From positions 1 through 61,951 of the forward strand of contig NZ_JAFMTR010000070.1 of assembly GCF_018682675.1 (NCBI RefSeq): a stretch of DNA of 61,951 nucleotides. The letters run 5' to 3'. A model generated the notes under the pieces. It saw only the letters and a program-made list of their open reading frames with translations. It searched no databases and was not told the origin of the DNA. Each line of letters begins with the position of its first letter. Position 1 is the first letter of the stretch. A program made the position numbers and the translations under genes. The stretch comes from Sphingopyxis soli. GTDB lineage: Bacteria; Pseudomonadota; Alphaproteobacteria; Sphingomonadales; Sphingomonadaceae. Of the stretch, positions 28,287 through 36,455 are shown in pieces.

Positions 28287-30641
28287 GTGAAGAGCCTGCT
28301 GACCGACCAGATTGTTGCCAAGGATGTTTCTGTGCGGACCCTTTTGGGGCTGGGGCCGCGCGACGAGGATCTGGGGGACCTCCGACAGCTCCAGCTCGCG
28401 CCGCTCCGCGGCAAGGATCCGCTGCGCCTGTGGGTTGGCGCGGCGATGGCGTTCGTCGCCGCCTTCACCATGGCGCCGTCGATGCCCTGGCCGATCGTCA
28501 GCGGCTGGCTCGCCTGTGCGCTCGCCTTCTGCCTCTGGTCGTACAATCTCTTCGCAAAGCTTCCGCTCGGCGACCCCAAATTGTCGGGAATCACCGAATA
28601 CCGGCTGTGCAACCGCCACGCCCTCTATGCCGCGGCGCTGTGGTCGATCCCCTTCTGGCTGCGCGGCACCGCGCCGCCGCTCGACCATGTGCTGTCGCTG
28701 TGGATGATCGTGCTGCTGATGATGCTGACACTGGCGATCATCGCGCACAGTATGCCGCGCGCCTGCCTGCAGTTCATCATGCCCGTCAGCGTGTCGGCGG
28801 CGGGCGCGATGGTCGCCGCCGGATCGCCGCCGATGGCCGCGGTCGCCAGCCTCGCCGCGCTGATGCTCTCGACCTTCTGCATCCGCTTCGGCCAGCAGCA
28901 TGTCCGGTTCCGGCGCGCCGAGGAAACGCTGCACGAAAAGACCGAGACGGTCAGCCTGTTGCTCCGCGAGTTCGAGGAAACCTCCGCCGACTGGCTGTGG
29001 CAGACCGACAACAACCGCCGCCTCGTCCACGTCTCGCCCCGCCTCGCCTATGCGCTCGGCGGCACCGCCGAAGCGCTCGAGGGCGTGCCCTTGCTCCAGG
29101 CGCTGTCGGGCGATGCCTGGGAGTCGGGCAATTTCTCGAAGACGCTGCACGACATGGCCGAGCGGATGAAGCGGCGCGAAAGCTTCTCGAACCTGATCGT
29201 TCCCGTCACCATCGGCGGCAAGCCGCGCTGGTGGGAGCTGTCGGCCTCGCCGCGCCTCGACGAAACGGGCAAGTTCCTGGGCTTCCGCGGCGTCGGGTCG
29301 GACGTCACCGAACAACATGCCAGCGCCGAACAGATCGCGCGCATGGCGCGCTTCGACAATCTCACCGGCCTGCCGAACCGCCTCAGCCTGCACGAGGATC
29401 TCGCCCGCGCGCTGTCGCAGGCGATCGATACCAAGTCGCGCTGCGCGATGCTGATGATCGATCTCGACCGCTTCAAGGCGGTGAACGATACGCTCGGCCA
29501 TCCGACCGGCGACAAGCTGCTGGCGCAAGTGTCGGCACGGCTCAAGGGGATCATGGAGCGCGGCATGACCTGCGGCCGCCTCGGCGGCGACGAGTTTGCG
29601 GTCGTGCTCCACAATGTCGCCTCGGCGACCGCGGCCGAGGAGCTGGCCGAACGGATCATCCAGACGATCAGCCGCCCCTATGTGGTCGACAACCACCAGC
29701 TCTTCGTCGGCGCCAGCGTCGGCTATGCGATCGGTCCGCAGGACGGCGCGACGGTCGAGACGCTCACCCGCAACGCCGACCTTGCGCTCTACAAGTCGAA
29801 GGACAAGGGCGGCAATGTCGTTGCCGCCTATGTCGCCTCGCTCCACACGCAGGCCGAGGAGCGGCGCGTGATGGAGCAGGAACTGCGCGGCGCGCTCGAT
29901 CGCGGCGAATTCGAACTCTACTACCAGCCGGTCGTCACCGCCGAGGACGGGACATTGAACGGCTTCGAGGCGCTGATCCGCTGGCACAACCAGAAACTCG
30001 GCAACGTCTCGCCCGGGCGCTTCATCCCGCTGGCCGAGGACAGCCGCCTGATCGCGCCGATCGGCGAATGGGTGCTGCGCACCGCGTGCCACGAAGCGAT
30101 GAAATGGCCGCAGAACCTGAAGGTCGCGATCAACGTGTCGGCCGAACAGCTCACCGATCCCGCCTTCGCCTCGGTCGTCGTCTCGGCGCTGGCGCAGAGC
30201 GGGCTGCCCCCGCAGCGGCTCGAGATCGAGGTCACCGAAAGCGTCTTCCTGCGCGATGGCGGCGGCGCCGCCCAACTGCTCGACCAGCTCATCGGACTCG
30301 GCATCCGCCTCAGCCTCGACGATTTCGGGACCGGCTATTCGTCGCTCGGCTATCTGCGCAAGACGCAATTCTCGACGATCAAGGTCGACCGCAGCTTCGT
30401 CGTCGGCGCCGCCAAGGGCAGCATCGAATCGATCGCCATCATCCGCGCCGTCGTCGCGCTCGCCGACAGCCTCGGCATGTCGACGACCGCCGAGGGCGCC
30501 GAAACCGAGGTCGAGGTCGATACGCTCCGCACCCTCGGCTGCAGCAACATCCAGGGCTATTATTACGGACGCCCGATGCCCGCCTCCGACGTGCTGACGC
30601 TGTTCCGTCGCCCCGACGCGGCCTCCACCGCCGCGGCCTGA
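28287..30641 (+). CDS. Membrane-bound GGDEF-EAL cyclic-di-GMP enzyme with PAS domain
   Basis: A 784-residue signalling protein. About residues 50-210 form several membrane helices, an integral-membrane sensor. A PAS-like region follows (DWLWQTDNNRRLVHVSPRLAYALGG onward). The GGDEF domain is near residue 433 (GRLGGDEFAVVL, intact active-site motif) and the EAL domain starts near 558 (GFEALIRW, with DDFGTGYSSLGYL near 677). Both catalytic motifs are complete, so it could make and break cyclic-di-GMP; which dominates cannot be read from sequence. Start is GTG 28287. It stands alone after the acyl-AMP ligase. Confidence 0.94.
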   Translation: MKSLLTDQIVAKDVSVRTLLGLGPRDEDLGDLRQLQLAPLRGKDPLRLWVGAAMAFVAAFTMAPSMPWPIVSGWLACALAFCLWSYNLFAKLPLGDPKLSGITEYRLCNRHALYAAALWSIPFWLRGTAPPLDHVLSLWMIVLLMMLTLAIIAHSMPRACLQFIMPVSVSAAGAMVAAGSPPMAAVASLAALMLSTFCIRFGQQHVRFRRAEETLHEKTETVSLLLREFEETSADWLWQTDNNRRLVHVSPRLAYALGGTAEALEGVPLLQALSGDAWESGNFSKTLHDMAERMKRRESFSNLIVPVTIGGKPRWWELSASPRLDETGKFLGFRGVGSDVTEQHASAEQIARMARFDNLTGLPNRLSLHEDLARALSQAIDTKSRCAMLMIDLDRFKAVNDTLGHPTGDKLLAQVSARLKGIMERGMTCGRLGGDEFAVVLHNVASATAAEELAERIIQTISRPYVVDNHQLFVGASVGYAIGPQDGATVETLTRNADLALYKSKDKGGNVVAAYVASLHTQAEERRVMEQELRGALDRGEFELYYQPVVTAEDGTLNGFEALIRWHNQKLGNVSPGRFIPLAEDSRLIAPIGEWVLRTACHEAMKWPQNLKVAINVSAEQLTDPAFASVVVSALAQSGLPPQRLEIEVTESVFLRDGGGAAQLLDQLIGLGIRLSLDDFGTGYSSLGYLRKTQFSTIKVDRSFVVGAAKGSIESIAIIRAVVALADSLGMSTTAEGAETEVEVDTLRTLGCSNIQGYYYGRPMPASDVLTLFRRPDAASTAAA

Positions 30642-30807
30642 CGGCGACGACCGGACCCCCTCGCGCGACGAATTGAGCGACTTAACAAAAGGTTCCCCCG
30701 CTCACCGCATCGACGGCGCGATTCGCCGCTAGATGGTTGGTGACCGTCCGCAGGTCCGGCAAAGACGCTCCAACGCTTGAAGACAAGCCAAACGGGGGTC
30801 GCCTTCC

Positions 30808-31374
30808 ATGTTCCATCGTCGCTTCCTGGGTGCTTTCGCGCTGTGCGCCACGCTGCTGTCCGGCGTCCCCGCGATGGCCCGCGACTATCTGCAATGCGTG
30901 CCCTTTGCCCGCGCCGAGTCGGGCGTCGACATCCGCGGAAATGCCAAGACCTGGTGGGCACAGGCCGCCGGCGCCTATGAGCGCGGGCAGGAACCGCGCA
31001 AGGGCGCGGTGATGGCCTTCGCCAGCACCAGCGGCATGCCGCTCGGCCATGTCGCCGTGGTGAAGAAGGTCGTCAGCGACCGCGAGATCCTGATCGACCA
31101 TGCCAACTGGTCGCCGATCGGCGGCCGCCGCGGCCAGATCGAACGCAACGTCCGCGTCGTCGATGTCAGCGCCGCCGGCGACTGGAGTTCGGTCCGCGTC
31201 TGGTACGCCCCGATCGGCGACCTGGGCCTGCGCGCCAATCCGGTGCAGGGCTTCATCTATGCCGACGGCGACGCGAAGCCCGACCACCGTTTCGGCGGCG
31301 GCGAGCCCAAATGGGCCGCGAACGACTGGAAGCCCGGCAACGGCCTCGACCTCGTCGTCGCCTCGCTCCGCTGA
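30808..31374 (+). CDS. CHAP-domain protein (cysteine peptidoglycan hydrolase-like)
   Basis: A 188-residue exported protein (signal MFHRRFLGAFALCATLLSGVPAMA) with a CHAP domain. The catalytic Cys is in YLQCVPFAR, His in LGHVAVVKKV, and a polar residue in DHANW. RKGAVMAF between them is typical. CHAP enzymes cut peptide bonds in peptidoglycan. The single-domain form is common in sphingomonads and its target is unknown. The 166-base region before it contains no visible gene. Confidence 0.9.
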   Translation: MFHRRFLGAFALCATLLSGVPAMARDYLQCVPFARAESGVDIRGNAKTWWAQAAGAYERGQEPRKGAVMAFASTSGMPLGHVAVVKKVVSDREILIDHANWSPIGGRRGQIERNVRVVDVSAAGDWSSVRVWYAPIGDLGLRANPVQGFIYADGDAKPDHRFGGGEPKWAANDWKPGNGLDLVVASLR

Positions 31375-31393
31375 ACGGAAATTATTCCAGACA

Positions 31394-31470
31394 CGTCATT
31401 GCGAGCGCAGCGAAGCAATCCAGGGCGGCCTAACGCTACTCTGGATTGCTTCGCTGCGCTGGCAATGACG
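31394..31470. repeat. Dispersed inverted repeat, family B copy 2 (30-bp arms)
   Basis: Arms of 30 bases (31394-31423 and 31441-31470) are reverse complements at 29 of 30 positions and enclose 17 bases. The outer part begins CGTCATTGCGAGCGCAGCGA. It lies in the gap between the convergent CHAP and DUF3297 genes, 20 bases after the CHAP stop, and could act as a bidirectional terminator. It is the best preserved repeat in the window and looks like a short non-autonomous element. Confidence 0.9.
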
Positions 31471-31478
31471 ATGGGTAG

Positions 31479-31748
31479 TTAGTCTTCCGACGCTTCGCCG
31501 TCCTCGCCGGCAACATCCTCGAACCACGCCTCGACCTCGCCCGACAGCTTGATCGTCATCGGCTGGCCGAACCGGTCCTTCGACTTGCCCGCGGCGACGC
31601 GGATCCAGCCTTCGGAGATCGAATATTCCTCGACGTCGGTGCGCTCCTTGCCCTTGAAGCGGATGCCGATGCCGCGCTGCAGCACCTCCATGTCGAAATG
31701 CGGCGAGCGCGGGTTGGTCGACAGATGGTCGGGGGGCGTGTCGGTCAT
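31479..31748 (-). CDS. DUF3297 family protein
   Basis: An 89-residue acidic protein of the DUF3297 family: PPDHLSTNPRSPHFD, VLQRGIGIRFKGKERTDVEEY, GWIRVAAGKSKDRFGQPMTIKL (read along the protein). The family is found in proteobacteria and has no known role. It lacks a signal peptide. It lies downstream of the TonB receptor gene on the same strand but after a terminator, so it is probably transcribed on its own. Confidence 0.9.
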   Translation of the reverse strand: MTDTPPDHLSTNPRSPHFDMEVLQRGIGIRFKGKERTDVEEYSISEGWIRVAAGKSKDRFGQPMTIKLSGEVEAWFEDVAGEDGEASED

Positions 31749-31761
31749 GATGCAACTTCCG

Positions 31762-31801
31762 AAAAAATGAGAATGGCGCGGCCCTAGCTGGACCGCGCCA
31801 T
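31762..31801 (-). terminator. Rho-independent terminator of the second TonB receptor
   Basis: Perfect 9-bp arms (ATGGCGCGG / CCGCGCCAT, 31773-31781 and 31793-31801) with an 11-base loop. Read on the minus strand the hairpin is followed by TTCTCATTTTTTC. It lies 34 bases after the receptor stop and just before the DUF3297 start. Confidence 0.88.
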
Positions 31802-31835
31802 CCCAGTCAATGACAAGGCGCTGGTCGGAGCGGCG

Positions 31836-34181
31836 TCAGAACCCCGCCTTCAGCGTCACGAAGAACTGCTGCGGCGCCCCCGCCAGCAGGGTCTGGCTGT
31901 CGCCGCTGTTCGCAAAGCCGTTCGTCCCGATCGTCGAGACATAGGCCTTGTCGAACAGGTTCGTCGCATTCGCCTGGATCGAGATCTTCTCGTTCAGGCG
32001 ATAGCCGATGCTGGCGTCGACGATCACGAAGCCGCCGACCGCCGCGTCGTTGAGGTAGGAATAATAGCGCTTCGACGTGTAGTTGGCGCCGATGCGCGCG
32101 AACAGATGGTCGTTGTCCCAGGTGATCTCGCCCTTCGCGAGATGCCTCGGCGAATTGACCACCGTCTTGCCCGCGGTCGCGACGATGACGGTGCCCGCCG
32201 CATTCACGACGTCGTCCCGATATTCGGAGTCATTGTACGCGTAGGAGGCGAAGAGCGAGAGTTCGGGGGTGACATGGAACGTCCCGGCGGCCTCGATGCC
32301 CCACGAGCGGACGTCGCCGACGTTGCTGAGGATCGCCGGATTGCCCTGGATGCCCGACCCGTTGGCGAAGGCGATGATCCGGTCCTTGAAGTCGACATAA
32401 TAGCCCGCGATCACGCCCTGGAAGACGCGCGACTTGGTGCGGAAACCCAGTTCATAGGTGGTCGAGGTTTCGGGCCTCAGGTCGAGCGCATCGAAGCCCG
32501 CCTGCGTGGTCGCGAAGGGGCCGCCGGTCGCCGACGATTCGAACGCGCGCATATTCTGGGTATAGCTTGCGAACAGCTCGTTATCGTCGTTCAGGCGATA
32601 GAGCAGGCCGGCCTGCGGCAGGAACCAGTCCTTCGCCTCGGTCCGTCCCGCGGCCAGACCGCCGCGGACGATCGGGGTCGCCCGGTTGGTGACGCGCAGC
32701 CCCTTCCAACCCGCGTTGATCCGCAGCGCGCCCAGATCGAGCGTGTCCTGCACATGATATTGCAGCGTCTGGGTGTTGAAATCGAACTCCCACTGCGTCG
32801 CCAGCGGGTCTTTCGGGAAGGTCAGGCTGCCGCGGCTCGGCGCGCCGCGCGTGTCGGCGAGGCCATAGAAGCGCCGTGCCTGGTTGAAGTCGTTATCCTC
32901 GTACCACATGCCGATTTCAAAGGCGTTGGCGCCGATCGTCACGCTGCTCGACGCGACGATGCCATAGCGTTCGATCTCGTACTCGGTGGTGCGGATCGTG
33001 ATCGGCGCGCCGCCGGGGGTCACGACATAGGGCGTGTACCAGAGGCCGCGGCCGTCGTTGCCGTGATAATAGCCCTGCAGCTTCATCGACCAATAGTCGT
33101 TGAACGGCACGTCGAGCCCGACGCCCGCCAGCCAGTCCTTGCGCAGCCCCGACGCGTCGTAATAGGCGTCGTCGACCGTCTTGATCAGCAGCGGAAAGGT
33201 CTCGCCGACCCCGGCGTAGGGCGCGACGAACGGCGTGCCCGCGGGGATCGTCCCGTTCGCGATCCCGGCGTTATAGGCCGCGCGGGCATTCTGGTTCTGG
33301 TAGATGCTGGCGATCAGCACCGCATAGTCCCAGTTCTTCGCGAAATTGTCCCACTTGTAGCCGAGACGGCCGATCATCTCGGCGCTGAGGTCCTGATAGT
33401 CGTTCTCGCGGCGGTTCGAATAGTTGACGAAGGCAAAGACCTGCCCGTCGCCGACCGGCTGGACGATGCGCGCATTGACCTGGTCCTGCCGCTGGGCGCC
33501 GTCGCCCTTCCACTTGTCGGCGTCCTGCCAGGCATAGCTCAGCGACAGGCGCGGCCCGCCGGGGACGATCTCGCCGCTGTCGAGCCGCGCGAAGATGCGC
33601 TTGTTCTCGTCGCTGCCCCAGGTGCCCGCGACGTCGATGCCGAGCCGTTCGGCAGGCTCGCGCGAGAAGAATTCGATCGTGCCGCCAAGATTGCTCGACG
33701 ACGCCGCGGCGAGCGACCCCGCGCCCTGCGCCACTTCGACGCGGCCGACATTCTCGCTGATGATCGCACGGCTGATGTGGAGGCCGTTATGGTTGCCATA
33801 GCTCATGTCGCCCAGCGGAATACCGTCGAGCGTGAAGCCGAGCTGGTTCTGCGAGAAACCGCGGATCGAGATGCGCGACGACCATTCATAGGCGCCCAGC
33901 GGATCGGCCGACTGGAAATTCACGCCGGGCAGCTTGTCGATCGCCTTGAGCGGGCTGATCCCCGGCACGTCGAGCGCGATGTCGGCGGCGCCGATTTCCT
34001 GCACCTGCCGCGCCTCGCCCTGCCCGAGCACGACGATCTCGTCGCCATAGCCGGCGGCGTCATCGGCCGCGGCGTCGCCCGCCGCCCCGTCCACAGCCTC
34101 CCCTGCCAGCGCGGGCGTCGCGGCCAGCATCGCGATCACCGCCACTCCGGCCCGCAGGCCGCGCGAAAAATAGGTCGTCAT
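31836..34181 (-). CDS. TonB-dependent outer-membrane receptor
   Basis: A 781-residue TonB-dependent receptor with a signal peptide ending at ATPALA. An Ala/Asp-rich stretch follows, then a TonB-box-like GDEIVVLGQG, a plug domain (PGISPLKAIDKLPGVNFQSADP, SIRGFSQNQLGFTLDGIPLGD, VGRVEVAQGAGSLAAASSSNLGG, read along the protein) and a barrel ending FFVTLKAGF. The plug pattern fits siderophore or metal-type receptors, but the ligand is not determinable. No regulator or uptake gene is adjacent. It ends at a clear terminator. Confidence 0.95.
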   Translation of the reverse strand: MTTYFSRGLRAGVAVIAMLAATPALAGEAVDGAAGDAAADDAAGYGDEIVVLGQGEARQVQEIGAADIALDVPGISPLKAIDKLPGVNFQSADPLGAYEWSSRISIRGFSQNQLGFTLDGIPLGDMSYGNHNGLHISRAIISENVGRVEVAQGAGSLAAASSSNLGGTIEFFSREPAERLGIDVAGTWGSDENKRIFARLDSGEIVPGGPRLSLSYAWQDADKWKGDGAQRQDQVNARIVQPVGDGQVFAFVNYSNRRENDYQDLSAEMIGRLGYKWDNFAKNWDYAVLIASIYQNQNARAAYNAGIANGTIPAGTPFVAPYAGVGETFPLLIKTVDDAYYDASGLRKDWLAGVGLDVPFNDYWSMKLQGYYHGNDGRGLWYTPYVVTPGGAPITIRTTEYEIERYGIVASSSVTIGANAFEIGMWYEDNDFNQARRFYGLADTRGAPSRGSLTFPKDPLATQWEFDFNTQTLQYHVQDTLDLGALRINAGWKGLRVTNRATPIVRGGLAAGRTEAKDWFLPQAGLLYRLNDDNELFASYTQNMRAFESSATGGPFATTQAGFDALDLRPETSTTYELGFRTKSRVFQGVIAGYYVDFKDRIIAFANGSGIQGNPAILSNVGDVRSWGIEAAGTFHVTPELSLFASYAYNDSEYRDDVVNAAGTVIVATAGKTVVNSPRHLAKGEITWDNDHLFARIGANYTSKRYYSYLNDAAVGGFVIVDASIGYRLNEKISIQANATNLFDKAYVSTIGTNGFANSGDSQTLLAGAPQQFFVTLKAGF

Positions 34182-34322
34182 CCGGATATCCCCTTGTCCG
34201 GCGCCGGAATGGCGCCGGGGTCGCGGGGGCTCTAGATCGGTCAGATTGCTGCACTGCGGCGAAGGCGTGACATGGCGATGACATGGCGATGAACCCTCTG
34301 TGAAAAGCCGGGAAAATCGACT

Positions 34323-34787
34323 TCAGGCAGCCGCGCGCGGCGGCTGGGCCTGCCGTTCTCCGCCCTTCGGGAGCCGTTCGGCCAGCGGATAGAGCTGCTC
34401 CTCCTCGCGCTCGATCCGCATTCCCAGCGCATCGAGGATGCCGATGGTCTCGCCGCGGAACGCGTCCCAGTCGGCCTCGACCGCCTCGGGGGTCCAGCGC
34501 GCGTCATAGGCGGCGAAATCGCCCGCGATATGCCCCATCTCGTCGACGAAGATCCGTGCGATCCGCACGACCTCGGCGTCGCCGCTCGACTGCATGCGCG
34601 GATAGAGCGCCCAATCCTCGCATTTCAGGTGCCGGAGCAGCGTGTCGCGCAGCATCCCGCGCACCGCGGCGAGCTCGGTCGGGCGCGGCGGATGCGGCGC
34701 CGCGACCAGCGCCAGCAGGAAGCGCGACAGCGTCTCGATCGCCGCATGTTCGGCGCGCAGCCTCTCGATTTCGCGGATATTGGGCAT
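34323..34787 (-). CDS. Hemerythrin-domain protein
   Basis: A 154-residue four-helix protein with the pattern of a hemerythrin HHE domain: RLRAEHAAIE in helix 1, LLRHLKCEDWALYPRM in helix 2, MGHIAGDFAAY in helix 3 and REEEQLYPLAERL in helix 4. These supply His and Glu ligands for a di-iron site that can bind oxygen or sense redox state. ATG 34787 (MPNIREIERL) is the natural start; the long frame to 35102 is low-complexity sequence. The 139 bases before the start hold no gene. Confidence 0.85.
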   Translation of the reverse strand: MPNIREIERLRAEHAAIETLSRFLLALVAAPHPPRPTELAAVRGMLRDTLLRHLKCEDWALYPRMQSSGDAEVVRIARIFVDEMGHIAGDFAAYDARWTPEAVEADWDAFRGETIGILDALGMRIEREEEQLYPLAERLPKGGERQAQPPRAAA

Positions 34788-34927
34788 GACCGATCCAGAA
34801 TGAGCGGTCCCTCGCCGCCTCTCTAGCCGGCGGGCGTGAAGAGAGCGTAAATCGCAGCCCCGCCAACGCGGCCGATATGGCGGCGTCGGCGCGTCGGGCG
34901 AGGCTCCGCCGCCGCCGGCGACCGGGC

Positions 34928-36022
34928 TCAGCTTTCGCCTCCGCCCGCGCGCACCTTTCGCGCGCGCCGCCACGAGGGCCGCTTCCGGACCGCCGCCACC
35001 CCGTCGTCTCCGGCCTCCCCCGCCGCGGTCCGGCCCGCGCCCCGCGGCGCCAGCGGCACCGCCGGCACCGCCTCGCCGCGCGCCTCCGCCGCCTCGATCC
35101 ATTCGCGATAGCCCTCGGGAATATCGTCCCCCGCCGAAACCCAGTCGGCCTCGCCCGCAAAGCGCTGGACCGGCTCGGCATCGGCGGGCCCGTCATACGG
35201 CTGCAGCGGCCCGTAAAAGGGCGCCCCCGTCTCGCCCAGCTGCACCAGCGCGACCTCCGGGTCGTCCAGCTGCGCCTCGATCGCCTCGGGCCCGCCCTCG
35301 CCGGCCGCGGCGATCTGCGCGCGCTGCCGCGCGGCGAGCGCGAGCAGCGCCGCGTCGATTTCGGCCTGCGCCTGCGCGTCGAGCACCACCCCGTCGAACC
35401 CCTCGATCAGCCCGGCGGCGGCATCCTGCGTCCCCGCCGCATCGCCCGCCGAGCCGCCCGCGCCGGTGGCCGCGCCGTGGATCACCGTCCGCACCGTCGT
35501 CGTCGAAGCCTCGGCCATCGCGCCCGCCGCCGCACCGCCCTCACCGTTCCCCGCGACAGCAGCGCCCGCCCCCGCGCTGGCGCGCGTCGAGAAATAGTTG
35601 ATCGTCGTGCGCTTGCCGCGCGCATCCTGCCCGTAGTGGCGGAGGCAGAACATCAGCAGCGCGTCATTGTGCCGCCGCCGGAACCCCATCAGCTTGCCCG
35701 CGACGAAGACCGGCACCAGATAGCCGTCGATCGCGCGTTCGAACGCGATGTCCTTCAGCCGCGCGACCCCGAAATCGAGCGCCGCCTCCCACGCCCGCCG
35801 AAAGCTCTCGGCGCCGGGCGCGCGCCGCAACGTATAGCAATTCGTCTGCGCCATATTGACCATCGCCGCCGCGCGGCTGACCGACCCCGTATCGGCGAGC
35901 GCCGCGATAAACGCCTTCTGCCGCTCGGGCGTCCACCCGTCGTGCCGATATTTGCGCGGCACCGGCGTAAAGTCGGGAAGCGGCGGCCGCGCCTCCTTCG
36001 CGATGGGGGTGCGATTCTGCAT
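34928..36022 (-). CDS. HTH-containing protein of unknown function (sphingomonad-type)
   Basis: A 364-residue protein. The N-terminal 120 residues look like a helix-turn-helix DNA-binding region (TPERQKAFIAALADTGSVSRAAAMVNM), with the 'step in, find the helix' pattern seen in phage terminase small subunits. FRRAWEAALDFGVARLKDIAFERAI and RRRHNDALLMFCLRHYG follow. The rest is Ala/Gly/Glu-rich low-complexity sequence with a basic tail. I know similar proteins as repeated 'hypothetical protein' entries in sphingomonads but not their function. ATG 36022 has AGGAG upstream, and an inverted repeat lies right against that site. Confidence 0.75.
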   Translation of the reverse strand: MQNRTPIAKEARPPLPDFTPVPRKYRHDGWTPERQKAFIAALADTGSVSRAAAMVNMAQTNCYTLRRAPGAESFRRAWEAALDFGVARLKDIAFERAIDGYLVPVFVAGKLMGFRRRHNDALLMFCLRHYGQDARGKRTTINYFSTRASAGAGAAVAGNGEGGAAAGAMAEASTTTVRTVIHGAATGAGGSAGDAAGTQDAAAGLIEGFDGVVLDAQAQAEIDAALLALAARQRAQIAAAGEGGPEAIEAQLDDPEVALVQLGETGAPFYGPLQPYDGPADAEPVQRFAGEADWVSAGDDIPEGYREWIEAAEARGEAVPAVPLAPRGAGRTAAGEAGDDGVAAVRKRPSWRRARKVRAGGGES

Positions 36023-36031
36023 ATCCTGCTC

Positions 36032-36056
36032 TCCTGTCGGTCAAAACCGGACAGGA
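36032..36056 (-). promoter_or_regulatory. Inverted repeat touching the ribosome-binding site of the HTH gene
   Basis: The arms TCCTGTC (36032-36038) and GACAGGA (50-56 of the same hundred) continue inward as GGT / ACC with one bulged base, around a short CAAA centre. On the minus strand the 3' arm ends in ACAGGA, which is part of the AGGAG Shine-Dalgarno 8 bases before the ATG at 36022. It could be an operator for the HTH protein or an mRNA hairpin that hides the ribosome-binding site. Confidence 0.55.
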
Positions 36057-36122
36057 TATGACGGAGCGGGGGAATGTAGGAAAGGGATTTGTTTATGGTT
36101 TGTTCTTTTATGATCGCCGACA

Positions 36123-36392
36123 TCAAGTCTGTGATGCGTAAAGACGGTCCATTTCCTTGTCGAACCGCGCCCAAAGTTCGGCACCTGCATCGCCCAGCAG
36201 CTCCGCACCGCGCTGGAACCGATTCTCTTCATGAACGGCGTCCAGCGGGTCGGACCACGGAAACACCACGGCAGCTTCCAGACGGGCAAGCGTTGCCTCC
36301 AATCTGGTACGAATCGACGCAGCCATCGCCTCGGATAATTGGTTGCGCTCGGTGCCGTCTTCGGCGAACAGATCGGCCTGAATGTATTTCAT
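36123..36392 (-). CDS. Small protein of unknown function, divergent from the RM enzyme
   Basis: An 89-residue acidic, helix-rich cytoplasmic protein (MKYIQADLFAEDGTE, then SIRTRLEATLARLEAAVVFPW and FDKEMDRLYASQT). I do not recognise a family. ATG 36392 is chosen because AAGGTG lies 5 bases upstream; a GTG two codons earlier is less well placed. It diverges from the restriction-modification gene with 63 bases between the starts, so the two may share a regulatory region, and it may be a companion of that enzyme. GC content here is lower than in the neighbouring core genes. Confidence 0.65.
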   Translation of the reverse strand: MKYIQADLFAEDGTERNQLSEAMAASIRTRLEATLARLEAAVVFPWSDPLDAVHEENRFQRGAELLGDAGAELWARFDKEMDRLYASQT

Positions 36393-36455
36393 TGTCACAC
36401 CTTATGCCCGCGTCGCAGCGACGGCAACCACTGCGCTTTCAAATCGAGGTGAGCT

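Noticed and set aside
27732..30368. An 878-codon open frame opposite the acyl-AMP ligase and GGDEF/EAL genes
   Set aside because: Arg- and Gly-rich translation without domains, antisense to two well-supported genes.
32106..34235. A 709-codon open frame opposite the second TonB receptor
   Set aside because: No motifs; mirror frame of a real gene.
34788..34927. Possible upstream extension of the hemerythrin gene
   Set aside because: The extension is Gly/Arg low-complexity sequence and the natural ATG at 34787 fits the domain start.
36076..36088. A 13-base string AATGTAGGAAAGG shared with 61857-61869, considered as attachment-site repeats of an island
   Set aside because: Exact 13-mers shared by chance are common at this window size, there is no integrase, and the interval is filled with core genes.
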